Notes: generated by a model not told the origin, from the letters alone. A DNA stretch of 64,000 nucleotides from Silene latifolia (GCF_048544455.1 NC_133536.1:201379325-201443324); one strand, 5' to 3'. Counted from the first letter of the stretch, positions 32,707 to 43,605 are shown. A program made the numbers and translations.

Positions 32707-33990
32707 TTGTCCGGGGCGATACAAGAAGCCATGCATACTAGGACGCCGGCGGAGCCCATGGTGCCAGTGGCGGACATAAGTCTTTCCCCCACTCGCGGGA
32801 GGACAGCGTCGCCGCGGCAACAACGAGGCCCGCCCCGAAGAAATGAAGAAAGAAGTCCGACTCTCCGAATTCGGACAACAACAAGCCCTTCCCGCAAGAG
32901 GGATAGAAGCCGGACTAAGGTTGCGAGGAGCCGATCGCCGCGTGTCATTCGACACGTGGTCAGACAGCCCCTCAGTGCCTATGTCCTCGAAGTCTCGGTG
33001 CCGACTAAACTGAAGCTGCCGTCCCTATCATACAAAAGGGATAGCGACCCAACCGACCATGCCGAGGCTTTCGAGTCGTACATGTCGGTGTGGGAGCAGC
33101 CCGACGAGGTATGGTGCCGAGTCTTCCCAACGACCCTGCATGGGATGGCACAAAGTTGGTACAAGGGGCTACCCAATGGCTCGGTGTATTGCTATGCCGA
33201 CCTGAGAGACAACTTCATAGCCCAGTATTCTTGCAACAAGAGGAGGGCCGTGGAGACATCAGATCTCCTTACTATCCGACAGGGGGAGGACGAGTCCCTT
33301 CGGAGCTACGTGAAGAGGTTCGACGCAAAAGCTCAGCAGATCCGTGAGCTGAACACCGAACTGGCGGCCTTCGCACTGATGAAAGGCCTCCCGAAAGGCG
33401 AGCTCAAAAATGAGCTGATCAAGTGCGAGGACCTCAACCTGGACTCCGCCAGAAAGATGGCCGACCGAGCCGTAAAGGTGGAGGACTATCACAAGACCTG
33501 GGTAGGCCACAGTGAAGCTGGGCACCCAGAAAGGAGGAGCCGCCAGGACAACGTTGATGAAGGTCGCCGTGACATGAATAGGTCACGGCCTGAGAAATTT
33601 AACAGGAAGCAGCATTCGGCGGGCGCCGGGGGGAGTTCGGGACCATACACCCAGAAGCGGTACAACGGTCTCACCCCCCTGGTCAAATCTCCGGCCGAGG
33701 TCTTTGCCCTGAGCAAGAATGAAGGACAGAAGTGGGCAAGACCCCCCAGGATGAGGGGGGACGGCGACCTTAGCCAGTTTTGCGATTACCACGGCCAGCC
33801 CGGCCATAAGACCGACAACTGTCGGCATCTGAAGAACGCCATCGAGGAGCTGATCCGAAAGGGGGCCCTCAGCAAATATGTAGCTGGGGCCCCGGAAACG
33901 AGCTCCGACGGGCGAATAGAAAATCGCATTCCGAGGGATGGGAGTGATCCAGGTTGTCATCGGAGGAAACGAGAACGGAGGGTCAGCTAA
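32707..33990 (+). CDS. Retand-type gag
   Basis: 427 open codons. A basic Arg/Ser/Pro-rich N-terminus (residues ~1-85) is followed by the retrotransposon gag domain (ADHAEAFESYMSVWE, VWCRVFPTTLHGMAQSWYKG, DLRDNFIAQY, RQGEDESLRSYVKRFDAKAQ, ALMKGLPKGELKNEL). The C-terminal part has a zinc-binding stretch FCDYHGQPGHKTDNCRHLK, typical of Tat-type gag. The true start may lie upstream and be lost, because the 5' LTR and leader are missing. The frame passes into the protease by a shift near 33936; whether that is programmed or decay cannot be told. Confidence 0.85.
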   Translation: MSGAIQEAMHTRTPAEPMVPVADISLSPTRGRTASPRQQRGPPRRNEERSPTLRIRTTTSPSRKRDRSRTKVARSRSPRVIRHVVRQPLSAYVLEVSVPTKLKLPSLSYKRDSDPTDHAEAFESYMSVWEQPDEVWCRVFPTTLHGMAQSWYKGLPNGSVYCYADLRDNFIAQYSCNKRRAVETSDLLTIRQGEDESLRSYVKRFDAKAQQIRELNTELAAFALMKGLPKGELKNELIKCEDLNLDSARKMADRAVKVEDYHKTWVGHSEAGHPERRSRQDNVDEGRRDMNRSRPEKFNRKQHSAGAGGSSGPYTQKRYNGLTPLVKSPAEVFALSKNEGQKWARPPRMRGDGDLSQFCDYHGQPGHKTDNCRHLKNAIEELIRKGALSKYVAGAPETSSDGRIENRIPRDGSDPGCHRRKRERRVS

Positions 33991-34753
33991 TGGGCACAAA
34001 CGACACCTAAATGAGCTTTACCAAGCCATCAACTTTGTGCCCACCACAGCGATCCCCGCTTCCACCGTCCCTGGTATAACCATCAGAAAGAAGGACTACG
34101 AAGGAGTCGTAACCCCGCACACCGACCCGCTGGTAGTCCACCTGGACATAGCCAACCACTTGGTCAAGAGGTGCCTAATTGATACAGGCGCCTATACAAA
34201 CATCGTGTTCAGGGAATGCTTTCTCAATCTCGGTCTGAAGATTGAGGACCTGCGCCCCTGCACCAACCCGCTGTACAGCTTCTCTGGGGCCGGCCTGGTA
34301 CCCCTGGGGTCAATCAGACTGCCGGTGATGTTCGGCCAAGCGGACGCGGCTAAAAATGTTTTATCTGAGTTCGTGGTCATTGATGGTTCGTCCGCCTATA
34401 ATGTTCTCATAGGCCGAGTCACTTTGAGCGAGGCCGATGCTGTGATGTCCATCCGGGCCCTGACATTGATGTATGTCTCGGATCGGGGGGAAGCGCAAAA
34501 GCTCGTCTCAAAGGACGAGAGAGATGAAATTGTCAATGTCCAAGTATCTGCCAGAGGGTGCAACATGCAATCCCTCAAAGTGGCGAAGAAATCAGAGAAG
34601 GGGAAGAGCCCATCCTTACAGCAGGAGGGCGAAAAGATGGATACCAACGTCGGCATGGTCGAAGGAGCCGAGACCGAGGAAGTGGAAATTGACCCAGGGC
34701 GCACCGTAACTGTCGGTGTCGGCCTGGAGCCAAAATTCGAGCCGATCTCCTAG
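33938..34753 (+). CDS. Retand-type aspartic protease
   Basis: An open frame of 271 codons holds GVIQVVIGGNENGG, HLNELYQAINFV and the protease core: CLIDTGAYTNIVF with the DTGA active site, then YSFSGAGLVPLG and YNVLIGRVTLSEADA. The protease cleaves the gag-pol polyprotein. A Lys/Glu-rich tail follows and the frame stops at 34753, just before the RT region. Confidence 0.85.
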   Translation: MGVIQVVIGGNENGGSANGHKRHLNELYQAINFVPTTAIPASTVPGITIRKKDYEGVVTPHTDPLVVHLDIANHLVKRCLIDTGAYTNIVFRECFLNLGLKIEDLRPCTNPLYSFSGAGLVPLGSIRLPVMFGQADAAKNVLSEFVVIDGSSAYNVLIGRVTLSEADAVMSIRALTLMYVSDRGEAQKLVSKDERDEIVNVQVSARGCNMQSLKVAKKSEKGKSPSLQQEGEKMDTNVGMVEGAETEEVEIDPGRTVTVGVGLEPKFEPIS

Positions 34754-34799
34754 ACCTGCCGAGGAAGAATAAAGACGTCTTCACGTACTCGCCGCCGAG

Positions 34800-35697
34800 A
34801 TGCCGGGCGTGAGCCGAGAGGTGATCGTTCACAAGCCGAACGTACTCTCCAACGCCGCCCCCGTCAAGCGTAAGATGAGAAACTCCTCGGCCGAGAAGGA
34901 TGAGGCCATCAAGGCCGAGGTAGACAAACTATTAGAGGCGGGCTTTATCATGCCTTGTACTTACCATGAGTGGCTAGCAAATGTTGTAATGGTGAAGAAG
35001 TCATCAGGGGGGGTGGAGGATGTGTGTTGATTTTACAAATCTTAATAAAGCATGCCCTAAAGATTGCTATCCCTTGCCTCGAATAGATAGCTTAATCGAC
35101 GCAACGGCAGGCTACACTATGCTGAGCCTGCTAGACGCCTTCTCAGGATACCATCAAGTATTCATGGCCTAAGAAGACATGCCTAAGTGCGCATTCATCA
35201 CCATACACGGCACATACATGTATAAAATGATGCCGTTCGGTTTGAAAAACGATGGCGCAACTTACACTAGGCTGGTGGACAAAGTGTTTCAAGATAAAAA
35301 AGGGCGAAATATCGAGGCTTACGTCGACGATGCTATTGTAAAAAGCAAGTCTGACAGCGAGCACTTGGTCGACTTGAGCGAAACATTTTGTTCACTAAGG
35401 AAATATAAGATGAAGCTTAACCCAATGAAGTGCAACTTCGGTGTCCGGGCCGGCAAGTTCCTCGGCGTGCTTGTCAGCGCCAGGGGAATTGATGCCAATC
35501 CAGAGAAGATCAAAGCAATACTAGACCTGCCGGAGCCGAGAAATCGAAAAGAGGTTATGATGTTGACCGGGAGGATGGCGGCTCTCGCCCGTTTCATCTC
35601 TCGGTCGGCCGACAAAAGCACCCCGTTCTTCAAAGTGTTGAAGGGGAATAAAGACTTCAGCTGGGGGAGGAACAGAGCACAGCTTTCAGGCAACTGA
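34800..35697 (+). pseudogene. Retand-type reverse transcriptase, broken
   Basis: The N-terminal part reads MPGVSREVIVHKPNVLSNAA and LLEAGFIMPCTYHEWLANVV. A seven-G run near 35008-35014 shifts the frame, after which YPLPRIDSLIDATAGYTML and LLDAFSGYHQVFMA follow, then an in-frame TAA at about 35171. The rest (MPKCAFITIHGTYMYKMMPF, the catalytic EAYVDDAIVKS, LNPMKCNFGVRAGKFLGVLV) is open. These are the RT blocks of Ty3/gypsy elements in order. One homopolymer shift and one stop make it non-functional as assembled. Confidence 0.9.
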
Positions 35698-36120
35698 AAG
35701 GTCATCTTCAAACTCTCCCGACCCTGTCCAGGCCGATGCTGGGGGAGACGCTATATCTATACATAGCAGTTAACTCGGCCACGGCCAGTGCCGTAATCAT
35801 TAGAGAAGAAGATAAGCAGCAACACCCAATTTACTTTATCAGCCATACACTGCTGGCCGCCGAAAGAAATTACCCACTGATTGAAAAAGCAGCCTTTGCT
35901 GTCGTCGTTGCCGCAAGGAAGCTGAAACCTTACTTCGACGCACATCCCGTGACGGTCTTAACCGACCAACCATTGGAGAAAGCATTGGAAAAATTTGAAC
36001 AATCCGGCAGCTCATCAAATGGGCGAGAGAGCTATCCGGCTTCGGCATTCAATACAAGCCGAGGCCCTCGATAAAGGGGCAGGCACTTGCAGACTTCCTG
36101 GCCGAGTGCACATACCAAGA
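35680..36120 (+). pseudogene. Retand-type RNase H (RT-linked)
   Basis: TLYLYIAVNSATASAVIIRE, HPIYFISHTLLAAERNYPLI and KAAFAVVVAARKLKPYF are the RT-connected RNase H of gypsy elements. It ends with KWARELSGFGIQYKPR after a frame change near 36004. Confidence 0.8.
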
Positions 36121-36124
36121 AGAA

Positions 36125-36540
36125 TCACAGCCCGGCGTATGGGAAGTATATACCGACGGGTCCTCTACGGCGAACAGCTCAGGAGCCGGCATCCTTATCA
36201 TCAGCCCAAACGGAAACGAGTTTGAGTACGCCTTGAAGTTTACCTTCTCGGCCTCAAATAACGAATCCGAATACGAGGCGGTGATAACTGGAGTCGAGTT
36301 AGCCAGAGCTGCCGGGGCGGAGCACATTGTGTTGAAGACAGACTCACTATTGGTGACTAATCAAATCAGAGGAGAGTATGAGGCTCGAGACGACGGGATG
36401 GTAAGATACCTGGAAAGGGTAAAAGCCGACACTGTAAAATTGAAATCTTTCCAAATCCAATGCATCCCCAGGTCTGAGAACAACCGAGCCGACGCTCTCT
36501 CAAAACTTGCCAGTTCAAGCATCAAGAATGTCAGTCGAAC
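36125..36540 (+). CDS. Second, archaeal-type RNase H (Tat lineage)
   Basis: VWEVYTDGSSTANSSGAGIL carries the first catalytic Asp; NNESEYEAVITGVELAR carries Glu; LKTDSLLVTNQIRGEYEA the next Asp; and SENNRADALSKLAS the final Asp. A second RNase H domain between the RT-linked RNase H and integrase is characteristic of the Tat/Ogre/Retand lineage and helps to classify the element. Its first residues lie in a different frame from the rest, with a shift near 36230. Confidence 0.85.
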
Positions 36541-36599
36541 CGTGCTGGTGGATATCAGGAATGCTAAAAGCATCACTGAGACCATCGGCGTGGTGGGCG

Positions 36600-37854
36600 A
36601 CATCGAAGCCGAGACGACGTGGATGGCTCCGATAATGAAATACAAACTAACAAAAGAGTTACCGGAGGACCGCAGTCTCTCTCAGAAGATAATAAGGATC
36701 GCCGCAAGGTACTTGATGTTCGAAGGAGAACTATACAGAAGGTCCGTAATAAGACCACTTTTGAAATGTGTCGGCCCAGCCGACGCGGAGCTCATACTGA
36801 CAGAGATTCACGAAGGCATCTGTGGACATCACATAGGGGCAAGAACGCTAGCCCACAAAGCTCTCCGAGCCGGCTACTTCTGGCCTACCATGCTTGAGGA
36901 TTCCAGAGCTAAGACCAAGAAGTGCAAGAATTGTCAGATGCATGCTCCGGTGATACACGCACCTTCCCGAGACTTGCAACCAGTACTTAGCCCCCTACCA
37001 TTTGCACAGTGGGGGATGGATTTATTAGGGCCATTTTCGACGGCCTCCGGAGGAAGGAAGTACCTGATTGTCGCCGTTGACTACTTCACCAAATGGGTCG
37101 AAGCTGTCGCGGTACCTGCCAAGACCACGGCGGCCGTAAGAAAGGTGATTTGGGAGAATATCATAAATCGTTTTGGGCTACCCCAAGTCATTGTATTTGA
37201 CCACGGCCGAGAATTTTGGAGTGACATGGTGATGAACTGGCTGGAAGAGCTCGGCATCAAATTCGCATACTCCTCCGTCTGCCACCCTCAGAGCAACAGG
37301 CAGGCGGAGGCAGCTAATAAAACAATATTGAACGGATTAAAAAGAAGGTTGAAGATCTAAAAGGGAGGTGGGCTGATAAACTACCCGGCGTCATGTGGTC
37401 ACTTCGAACCACGGAAAAAGAAGCAATAGGGTACATCCCATTTCACCTAGTCTATGGGTCTGAGGCCGTCCTGCCAATTGAAGCAACGGTGCCTACATTT
37501 AGAACGCAAAACTTTGACCCAGTCGAAAATGAGGAAGGCCTGAAAGCCTCCCTAGACCTGGTCGAAGAGAGTCGAGACACGGCACGGCTCAACTTAGCCG
37601 TTTACCAAAACAGAATGAGAAGAGCCTACAACCGAAGGGTCCACAAAAGGGACTTAAGAGTAGGAGATCTAGTCCTAAGAAAGTCGGCCGCCACCAACAA
37701 AGGAAACATCCATGGCAAAATGACGGCCAACTGGGAAGGACCCTACAAAGTGGTTGAAGAAATGAGGCCGGGTACATACCGGCTGACAGACATGGAGGGA
37801 GTGCCTCTAATGAGCCACTGGAACACAGACAACCTAAGGAAGTACGTCATATAG
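36600..37854 (+). pseudogene. Retand-type integrase
   Basis: The zinc-binding HHCC region is EIHEGICGHHIGARTLAHKA with KCKNCQMHA. The catalytic core shows D in QWGMDLLGPF, D in VIVFDHGREFWSDM and E in PQSNRQAEAANKTI (the D,D-35-E triad). A stop at about 37358 and a frame change follow, after which GRWADKLPGVMWSLRTTEKE, IPFHLVYGSEAVLPIE and the C-terminal NWEGPYKVVEEMRPGTYRL continue to a stop at 37852-37854. Integrase inserts the element cDNA. The core is complete but the protein is split by the 37360 break. Confidence 0.9.
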
Positions 37855-38952
37855 TGGCGGAGGTGTCCGAGACCGTTGTGGGCACCCCGACGCGTGATTA
37901 TATCTAATGAAGAGTGATCCAAGTTTTCCATCAAAATGAAGAGTCCCCTCCATAGTCCTGCGAAAGTGGACGCCGCGGCCAAAGCCGGGCAGTCACTACC
38001 CAAGAAGAAAAGCGTATGAGCACTGTTGAGACGCAAGTCTGACTGCCCCGGCCAATCCGGGAGTGGCAGAGGAAGCGATCAATATGTCTATAGATACGGA
38101 AAGCAGTCGAAACGTAAACTCAGTTGCCTCGGCCAAAGCCGGGAGTGACGAGGGAAACGCGATCTGCCAACAACAGTTGATACTCGCGAAAGCGACCAAC
38201 ATGCTTAAGAACGCATAAGTACAGTTGAGACGTAAATCTGACGCCTCGGCCAGACCGAGAGTGAACGAGGAAGCGATCAATATAGTCTATAGATACGAAC
38301 GCTGTCGAGCCGTAACCCCGATTGCCTCGGCCAAAGCCGGGAGCGGCGGGGACACAACGACCGATACGCTAACATGTTCACAACGGCGGTTGGGAAGCGC
38401 AAATCTGACGCCTCGGCGAAGACCGGGAGTGAAGGAGGAAGCGACCGACATGCCAACATGTTCAAGAACATGTTTACAACAGCGGTTGGGAAGCGCAAAT
38501 CTGACGCCTCGGCCAGACCGAGAGTGAAGGAGGAAGCGACCGACATGCCAACATGTTTAAAAACGTTTAAGTACAATTGGGATGCGCATCCTAACTGCCT
38601 CGGCCAGGCCGAAGGTAAAAACGAAAAAGCACTCAATATGTTAAAAACGTAAGAAGACAACTCAGATAAAAATGAGATAAAAACCTCGGCCAAGCCGAAG
38701 GCAAAATAAACAAACTCTTATTAAAATGTTTACAGGTGATACAAGAAAGAAGTCGACGGCCGTCCCCATAGGGATAGCCTAAACACAACCTACCAAAAGT
38801 TTACAAAAAAGAGAGAAGGAACAACAAAAGGTTACAGACATAAAGACATGAAGCGCCAAAATATGGCAGGGAGGAAAGGCTCAGTAGTTGGCCCCCGAAC
38901 AATTGAAACTGTCCGAGATGCCGGGTGAATCCGGTGACGACCACCCGGCTCC
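37855..38952 (+). repeat. Retand 3' region with ~80-117 bp tandem repeats
   Basis: Eight diverged units share (G)CCTCGGCC(A)-AGCCG-GGGAGTG followed by AAGCGA. The CTCGGCC cores lie near 38045, 38126, 38243, 38324, 38410, 38506, 38597 and 38684. Tandem repeats in this location are known in Tat-lineage elements and can seed satellite DNA. No sense gene is present. Confidence 0.85.
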
Positions 38953-41439
38953 CTATGATTGTTTCTGCTCGCCACCGGCAGCAGTAGCAGCATCACCATC
39001 AGTGGGCGACCCAGAAGCCGACTTGGCGACTTCACCTGCCTTTGCCCTCTCAGCTTCCTCTCTGGCCGCCTTCACCTTTTCAGCATGGGCCGCCTTGGCC
39101 TCAGCCTCTTCAGCGGCCTTTGCCGCCTTTGCCTCCTCCGCAGCCTTTGCCTCTGCAGCAGACGCCTTCTCATCGAGAAGCCGCTCAAAATCTTTCCACG
39201 GGAAGGAGCCGTCAGGAAAGAGCTATTTAATCACCTCCCTGGTAGCATCTTCGGCCTGGTCCCGGTACCGGGCACACATCTCAGGGATAATGACAGTTTG
39301 GAGCGTCTCAATGTCCTTCTCCCTCTAAGAAAGGATGGCCCTTGTGTTCCTGTGCCCCTTCGCCTGAGCCGAATACAGAGACTTCCATTCTTCCCTCTGA
39401 CCAACCATAGCATCGTAAGCGCCTTGAAGCTTCTCTCTCTCCTCCCGCAGGTTAGCGGCGTCAGCCAACGCAGCCTCAACCTTGGCTCTCTCGGCTAGGA
39501 CCCGCTCCTCAGCTTCCTCCTTAAGCTTTCGCTGAGTGAGGAGGTTCTCCATGGTGGCGACGGAGTCCTTCTTCGCCTTCTCGGCCTCTTCCTTAGAAGC
39601 AGCAAGCTCAAGCCTAAGCCGTTCGAGCGCAGGAGCTGCCACAGCCATGAGCTTTTCTTGCTCCATAATGTGAGCGCCGGCTATTTCAGTCCACTTCGCC
39701 AGCCTCTTGGACAACCTGGCACCCTCCGCCGCAATCTGAGCGGGGGAAACCTTCAGGGATGAGGAGTCGACGGTGACATTTTGATTGCCCGTCTGCACAG
39801 GCCGCTTCTCCAATTGCCGTTCAGTGGGACCGGCAGCCGGCGGCGGTTGATCTACAAAAAATTCAGACAAAGCATCCATGTCAACATTCATTGACATATC
39901 AGAGAGCCTGTCATCAAGAATGCCTAAAGATCCCGCTAAATCCGAGCCATAGGTTAGATCCGTACCAGCCTTGGCCTTCTTGGTTGGAGGCCCCTTTTCT
40001 TTATCGGCCTCGGTAACAGCGGCAGTAGCAGACGCTGCCTCTTTTCTCTTATTTGAAAGAGGAGGACCCTCTGCAACGGTGACCTCCTCTTCAACATCGA
40101 CGACCACCACCACCTGCTCTTTTTGGACTGCAGGGATTGAAGATTGTGCCGGAGTTGACGTCGTAGCCGCCAAGGACAATGCTCTTGGCTTTCGCCGCGG
40201 CACGTTACCGGCGATCTGCGCTTGAGCCGCCCCCACATCCAGTGCCTTCAACTGCTGCTCCATAAGTTCATGAGGAGCCGGTCTGCGATCACGTGGCAGG
40301 GCCTTGGGGTGCAGCTCAACAACTCTCCCGTTCTCGTCAAGTCCCAACCTCTTAAGGACGGAGACAGGCAGTTCCAGGCCAAATCGGTCTGCAAAGGAAA
40401 CGAAGTAGGAGTTATGCAAAAGAAATAAAACAAGGTTCAAAAACAGAAACATAAAAAGCAAGGGTGGGCCTCACACCGACCCCACTCACCCTGTTCGAGG
40501 GCCGGTATGAGGCCGACGTGGCAGAGCAGCTCATCCTGAAGAACGATCTGCGTCGGGGGCATCCATCCCTTCGGCGTGCCATCCTTCTCAGCCTCATTGC
40601 CCGCTTTTCGTCCTCATTAAGATGGACCCTCAAGGCGTCCATCTTAAGCTTATTCCGGGAGACGTATCTGTCATGCTCCCCTTGATTCTCACACCGCAAA
40701 TTGACGCGGTCCTGGAAGGACCGGGGCAGCGGATAGTCCTCCGGAACCTCAACGTATACCCACCGCCCCTTCCAGTCCTTGCAAGATGTCAGCTTAGAGA
40801 CGGTGATATAACCTGGCTCAGTCTGTATACTGTACCAGCCCGGGCCGCCTAGGGTAGTCCCCCGAAGGTGGTGAATCCGGCAAAAGAGGTTCACCGTTGG
40901 GGCCTCCCCTTTAAAAAGGCACAACCATACAAAGCCAACAATCGTCCTGATGGCCAACGGATGCAGTTGGGCCACGGCGACGTTCATGGCTTTAATTATA
41001 GCAGCAACGTATTCATTCAGAGGAAACCGGAGCCCAAACTCCAGGTGTCTGATGTATACGCCGATACAACCCTCGGGAGGGCAACAGACGGCCTGACCCT
41101 CCTCAGGGATAACACAATTTTATACCCCCTGCCGAAGGAGTAATGGTCTTCAAAAAGTTCAGAACCGGAACAACTGGCGAACTTGTTCGTCCAGGCACGA
41201 TCAGGACTGATCGAACAGGCGTCACCGTGCCACGAGAACTGCGGCCTCTTTACGACAGAAGGGGTCGCCTCATCATCGTCATCATCAATACCCTCCAAAA
41301 AGCTCTCATCAATTTCAGGAGAAGGAGACCTGGGGCCTCCGAACCTTATCGGGGTGACGGCCAGTGGCTCCTGCTCATCAGGATACGACGGTTCGCCCCC
41401 CGGCGCAGAGGTACTGAATTGAGCATCCGCAGAAGACAT
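38953..41439 (-). pseudogene. Antisense extra gene of the Retand-type element (coiled-coil protein)
   Basis: On the strand opposite gag-pol, ATG at 41439 begins MSSADAQFSTSAPGG, then an acidic stretch (GIDDDDDEATP). Next comes a domain with LRFPLNEYVAAIIKAM, HPLAIRTIVGFVWLCLF and APTVNLFCRIHHLRG, resembling the plant 'putative gypsy type transposon' domain (PF04195-like). A canonical intron (40389-40489) separates this from DRFGLELPVSVLKRLGLDE and a long Ala/Glu/Lys coiled-coil (about 39325-39720). Two in-frame stops (39325 and about 39222) and a shift near 41080 break it; without them it would end at 38953. Such antisense ORFs between pol and the 3' LTR are known in some Tat-lineage elements, function unknown. 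Confidence 0.7.
40389..40489 (-). other. Spliceosomal intron in the antisense gene
   Basis: Donor G|GTGAGT and acceptor TTTGCAG bound 101 bp. The T-rich interior has stops in frame, and joining keeps the reading frame (phase 1; Asp codon across the splice). Confidence 0.7.
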
Positions 41440-41461
41440 GGTAACAATAAATACTTAACAA

Positions 41462-41479
41462 TTAAAAGTTGGGGAAATT
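41462..41479 (+). other. Retand polypurine tract
   Basis: AAAAGTTGGGGAAATT lies immediately before the LTR start TGTTTG. Confidence 0.65.
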
Positions 41480-42627
41480 TGTTTGTTTACCTTGGGAAAA
41501 GTGCTACGCCGAGTAACGCTTTGAAGACTAGAGAGAAATTCCTTCGAAAAACTAAGAGAGGAAAATTGTTTTTCGAGAAAGTGAATTTTTGGTGGCCAAA
41601 ATCAGGGGCTAACTGCTCTATTTATAGAGCAAAGCCCATGAAACGGACCAATCAGGGCAAAGCCCATGAAGCGTCAACCAATCAACACCGAGCCACGTGT
41701 CAAGCATGCAGCCACGCTCCTTGGCAGAATGCCAATCGACGTATCTTCTTCAACACGCTCCTTGGTATCTACTTGCCAAACGGCCCGCTGATCAACCTAG
41801 CTTGGCAGCACCGGCCGGGGGCAATCAAAAGCATACGGCACTCTCAACGTTGGTCTCGGCCATCGCCATTTTCTTTTCCACATCGGATGTCCATTACACA
41901 ACCATGTGGAGGGGGGATATGGTACGGCCCGAATGTAAGCAAGCCGAGGAAGAGGAAGCCGGGGAATAAATTTCAACTTGCGCAGAATACGCTCAAAACT
42001 CATCGAAGGTCCATACCACGGCATAGACTACGCTGGGGCAAATTGATGGGGCATATTCTCGCACCCGCCGACCGAGTCAACATATTGAGCAAGGTCAAAG
42101 ACAAAAGACAGCAAGTCAACGTATTAGACAGCCTAACCGACGCAGCCTGTCGGCCTGTCACTTGGGTCTCGGCTAGGCAACTAGCCAGCCGGGAGGCATA
42201 TCCGCGTACTCATATCCAAGACCCCTCGGTATGGAGTCAACAAGGCCAGCCGGCCTACCATGGGTCTCTCGGCCGAGGGTAGAACGGTCTTTCCACCTGC
42301 TAGCCACTTGGCCACTACGTGACCAAAGGTGAAAGTCTAAAAATACTCCTCAATCCACATTGAGAAAACGATCTACAATTCATCCTAAAACTCACTATTA
42401 ATCTGGTATAAACTCTCTTATCTCTCTACAATATACTTTGCCAAGTAACACACAACTTAATCTCTTTAAGTTTACTGACTTGAGCGTCGGAGTGAGTACG
42501 CTCGGTACCAAGCCGAGCCCTCAGTTTGTTCATCTTAAACAGGAAAGAGCGAAAGGAAGAGTCAAGCAAAGACATCATTCATCAAGCTTACGTGGTCACA
42601 AATCCTGCTCCGAATTACACCCGAACA
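41480..42627 (+). repeat. Retand-type 3' LTR (unit 1)
   Basis: 1148 bp, beginning TGTTTG after a polypurine tract and ending GAACA. The end is confirmed because identity with the inverted LTR copy at 48689 stops at the same base. The sense TATA at about 42337 is degraded (TCTAAAAATA), whereas the inverted copy keeps TATAAATA (48947-48954). Confidence 0.8.
41618..41627 (-). promoter_or_regulatory. Candidate TATA box for the antisense gene
   Basis: Minus-strand CTATAAATAG lies in the LTR about 180 bp upstream of the antisense ATG (41439). It is conserved in units 2 and 3. Promoter function is inferred. Confidence 0.5.
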
Positions 42628-42694
42628 ACATGAACAAAGTATATCGACCCCGATTACCATTTTACCCTAACTTGGAGCTTACACGTTTATTATA

Positions 42695-43011
42695 CTCCCT
42701 CCAATTCATCATAATGATCTCCTTTGAGATGGACACAATACTTAAGAAAAATGAATAAAAATGAACAAAGGACAAATGTGGGGTTTGTTGATAGGAGATA
42801 GAGATGAATTATTATGAGTTAAATAAGGAGTTGTGGGACCAAAACATTAAGGAAAGTAATAAAATAAGAGTAAAAAAGTTGTGTGGGGTTTGGTAATGGG
42901 AGAGAGTGATGAATAAAATAAGAGTAAAAGTTACCAAAAAAAAGAAAAGGGGAACATTACTTGAATAATCCGTTTCGGGAAATAGAGAACATTATAGCAA
43001 ATTGGAGTGAG
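42695..43011. mobile_element. Stowaway-type MITE, unit 1
   Basis: 317 bp flanked by TA on both sides. Its ends are imperfect inverted repeats of about 28 bp (CTCCCTCCAATTCATCATAA and CTCACTCCAATTTGCTATAA). No coding. It lies about 0.7-1 kb upstream of the PLAT gene. Confidence 0.8.
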
Positions 43012-43596
43012 TATTTTTTTTGGTGAAATGCTTATTAAAATAAACCATATAACTCATACACCATACATTATACTCAGTTAAGATCACCTGTCTCACTTTT
43101 ATATCCCATCTCATGTCCCACTACCTTAAGATCTTGACACATCACACATAAGATAATAGAAATGGTAATAATATATATCATAGTGATTATGTGTCAATAG
43201 GAAAAGTGATGAGACACAAGATAAGACACAAAATGGGATAGAAGATCTGCACTGCATTATACTCTTTCCGTCCCGATCATTTGTTATCCTATGGTTTTGA
43301 CACAAAGACCAAGGAAAAGGGAAAGAGTCAATTACTAAATGACAAGTTGAATAAATTGAATGTGAATGATGAAATTAGATAGAAGAGGAGTACATCATAA
43401 TATGACTTTTTCAACAAGGACATATGTACGTTTATTACATTTTTTTTATGTTTATGTAACAAAAAACGTTGTACTTACTAAGTTGAATAGTTGTGACTCC
43501 GTACTTGATACATCAGTGATTTATTTATTTTTATTTTTTTTTGGTGAAAAAATATTTTAAAAATATAATCTTCAAACTTTTGGTGTCCACTTTTCC

Positions 43597-43605
43597 TATA
43601 AAAGG
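43597..43605 (+). promoter_or_regulatory. TATA box, PLAT copy 1
   Basis: CTATAAAAG lies about 95 bp before the ATG and is conserved in all three units. Confidence 0.75.

Larger units (their letters stand above)
32705..42627 (+). mobile_element. Tat/Retand-type Ty3/gypsy retrotransposon, no 5' LTR
   Basis: It runs gag, protease, RT, RNase H, a second archaeal-type RNase H, integrase, tandem-repeat 3' region, antisense gene, polypurine tract and 3' LTR. The second RNase H, 3' tandem repeats and antisense extra ORF together point to the Tat lineage; Retand in Silene is one known member. The 5' LTR and leader are absent, with gag starting directly at the LINE boundary. Several stops and shifts in pol show decay. 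Part of its 3' end is the left boundary of the tandem triplication. Confidence 0.85.

Noticed and set aside
38225..38693. Open frames of about 100-138 codons on both strands in the CTCGGCC tandem repeats
   Set aside because: They are internally repetitive because the DNA is tandemly repeated with unit lengths that keep frames open; no domain.
41143..42282. 379-codon plus-strand open frame across the antisense gene and LTR (also at 49587 and 57893)
   Set aside because: It is the complement of the antisense gene's coding region followed by LTR sequence, with no known domain. Conservation in the units reflects duplication.
43060..43260. Inverted-repeat-like region (TCTCACTTTTATATCCCATC against GATGAGACACAAGATAAGAC) between the Stowaway MITE and the PLAT promoter
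   Set aside because: It looks like another MITE, but I could not fix its ends or a target duplication by eye. A CTCTTTCCGTCCC-type end at about 43262 lacks a clear partner.
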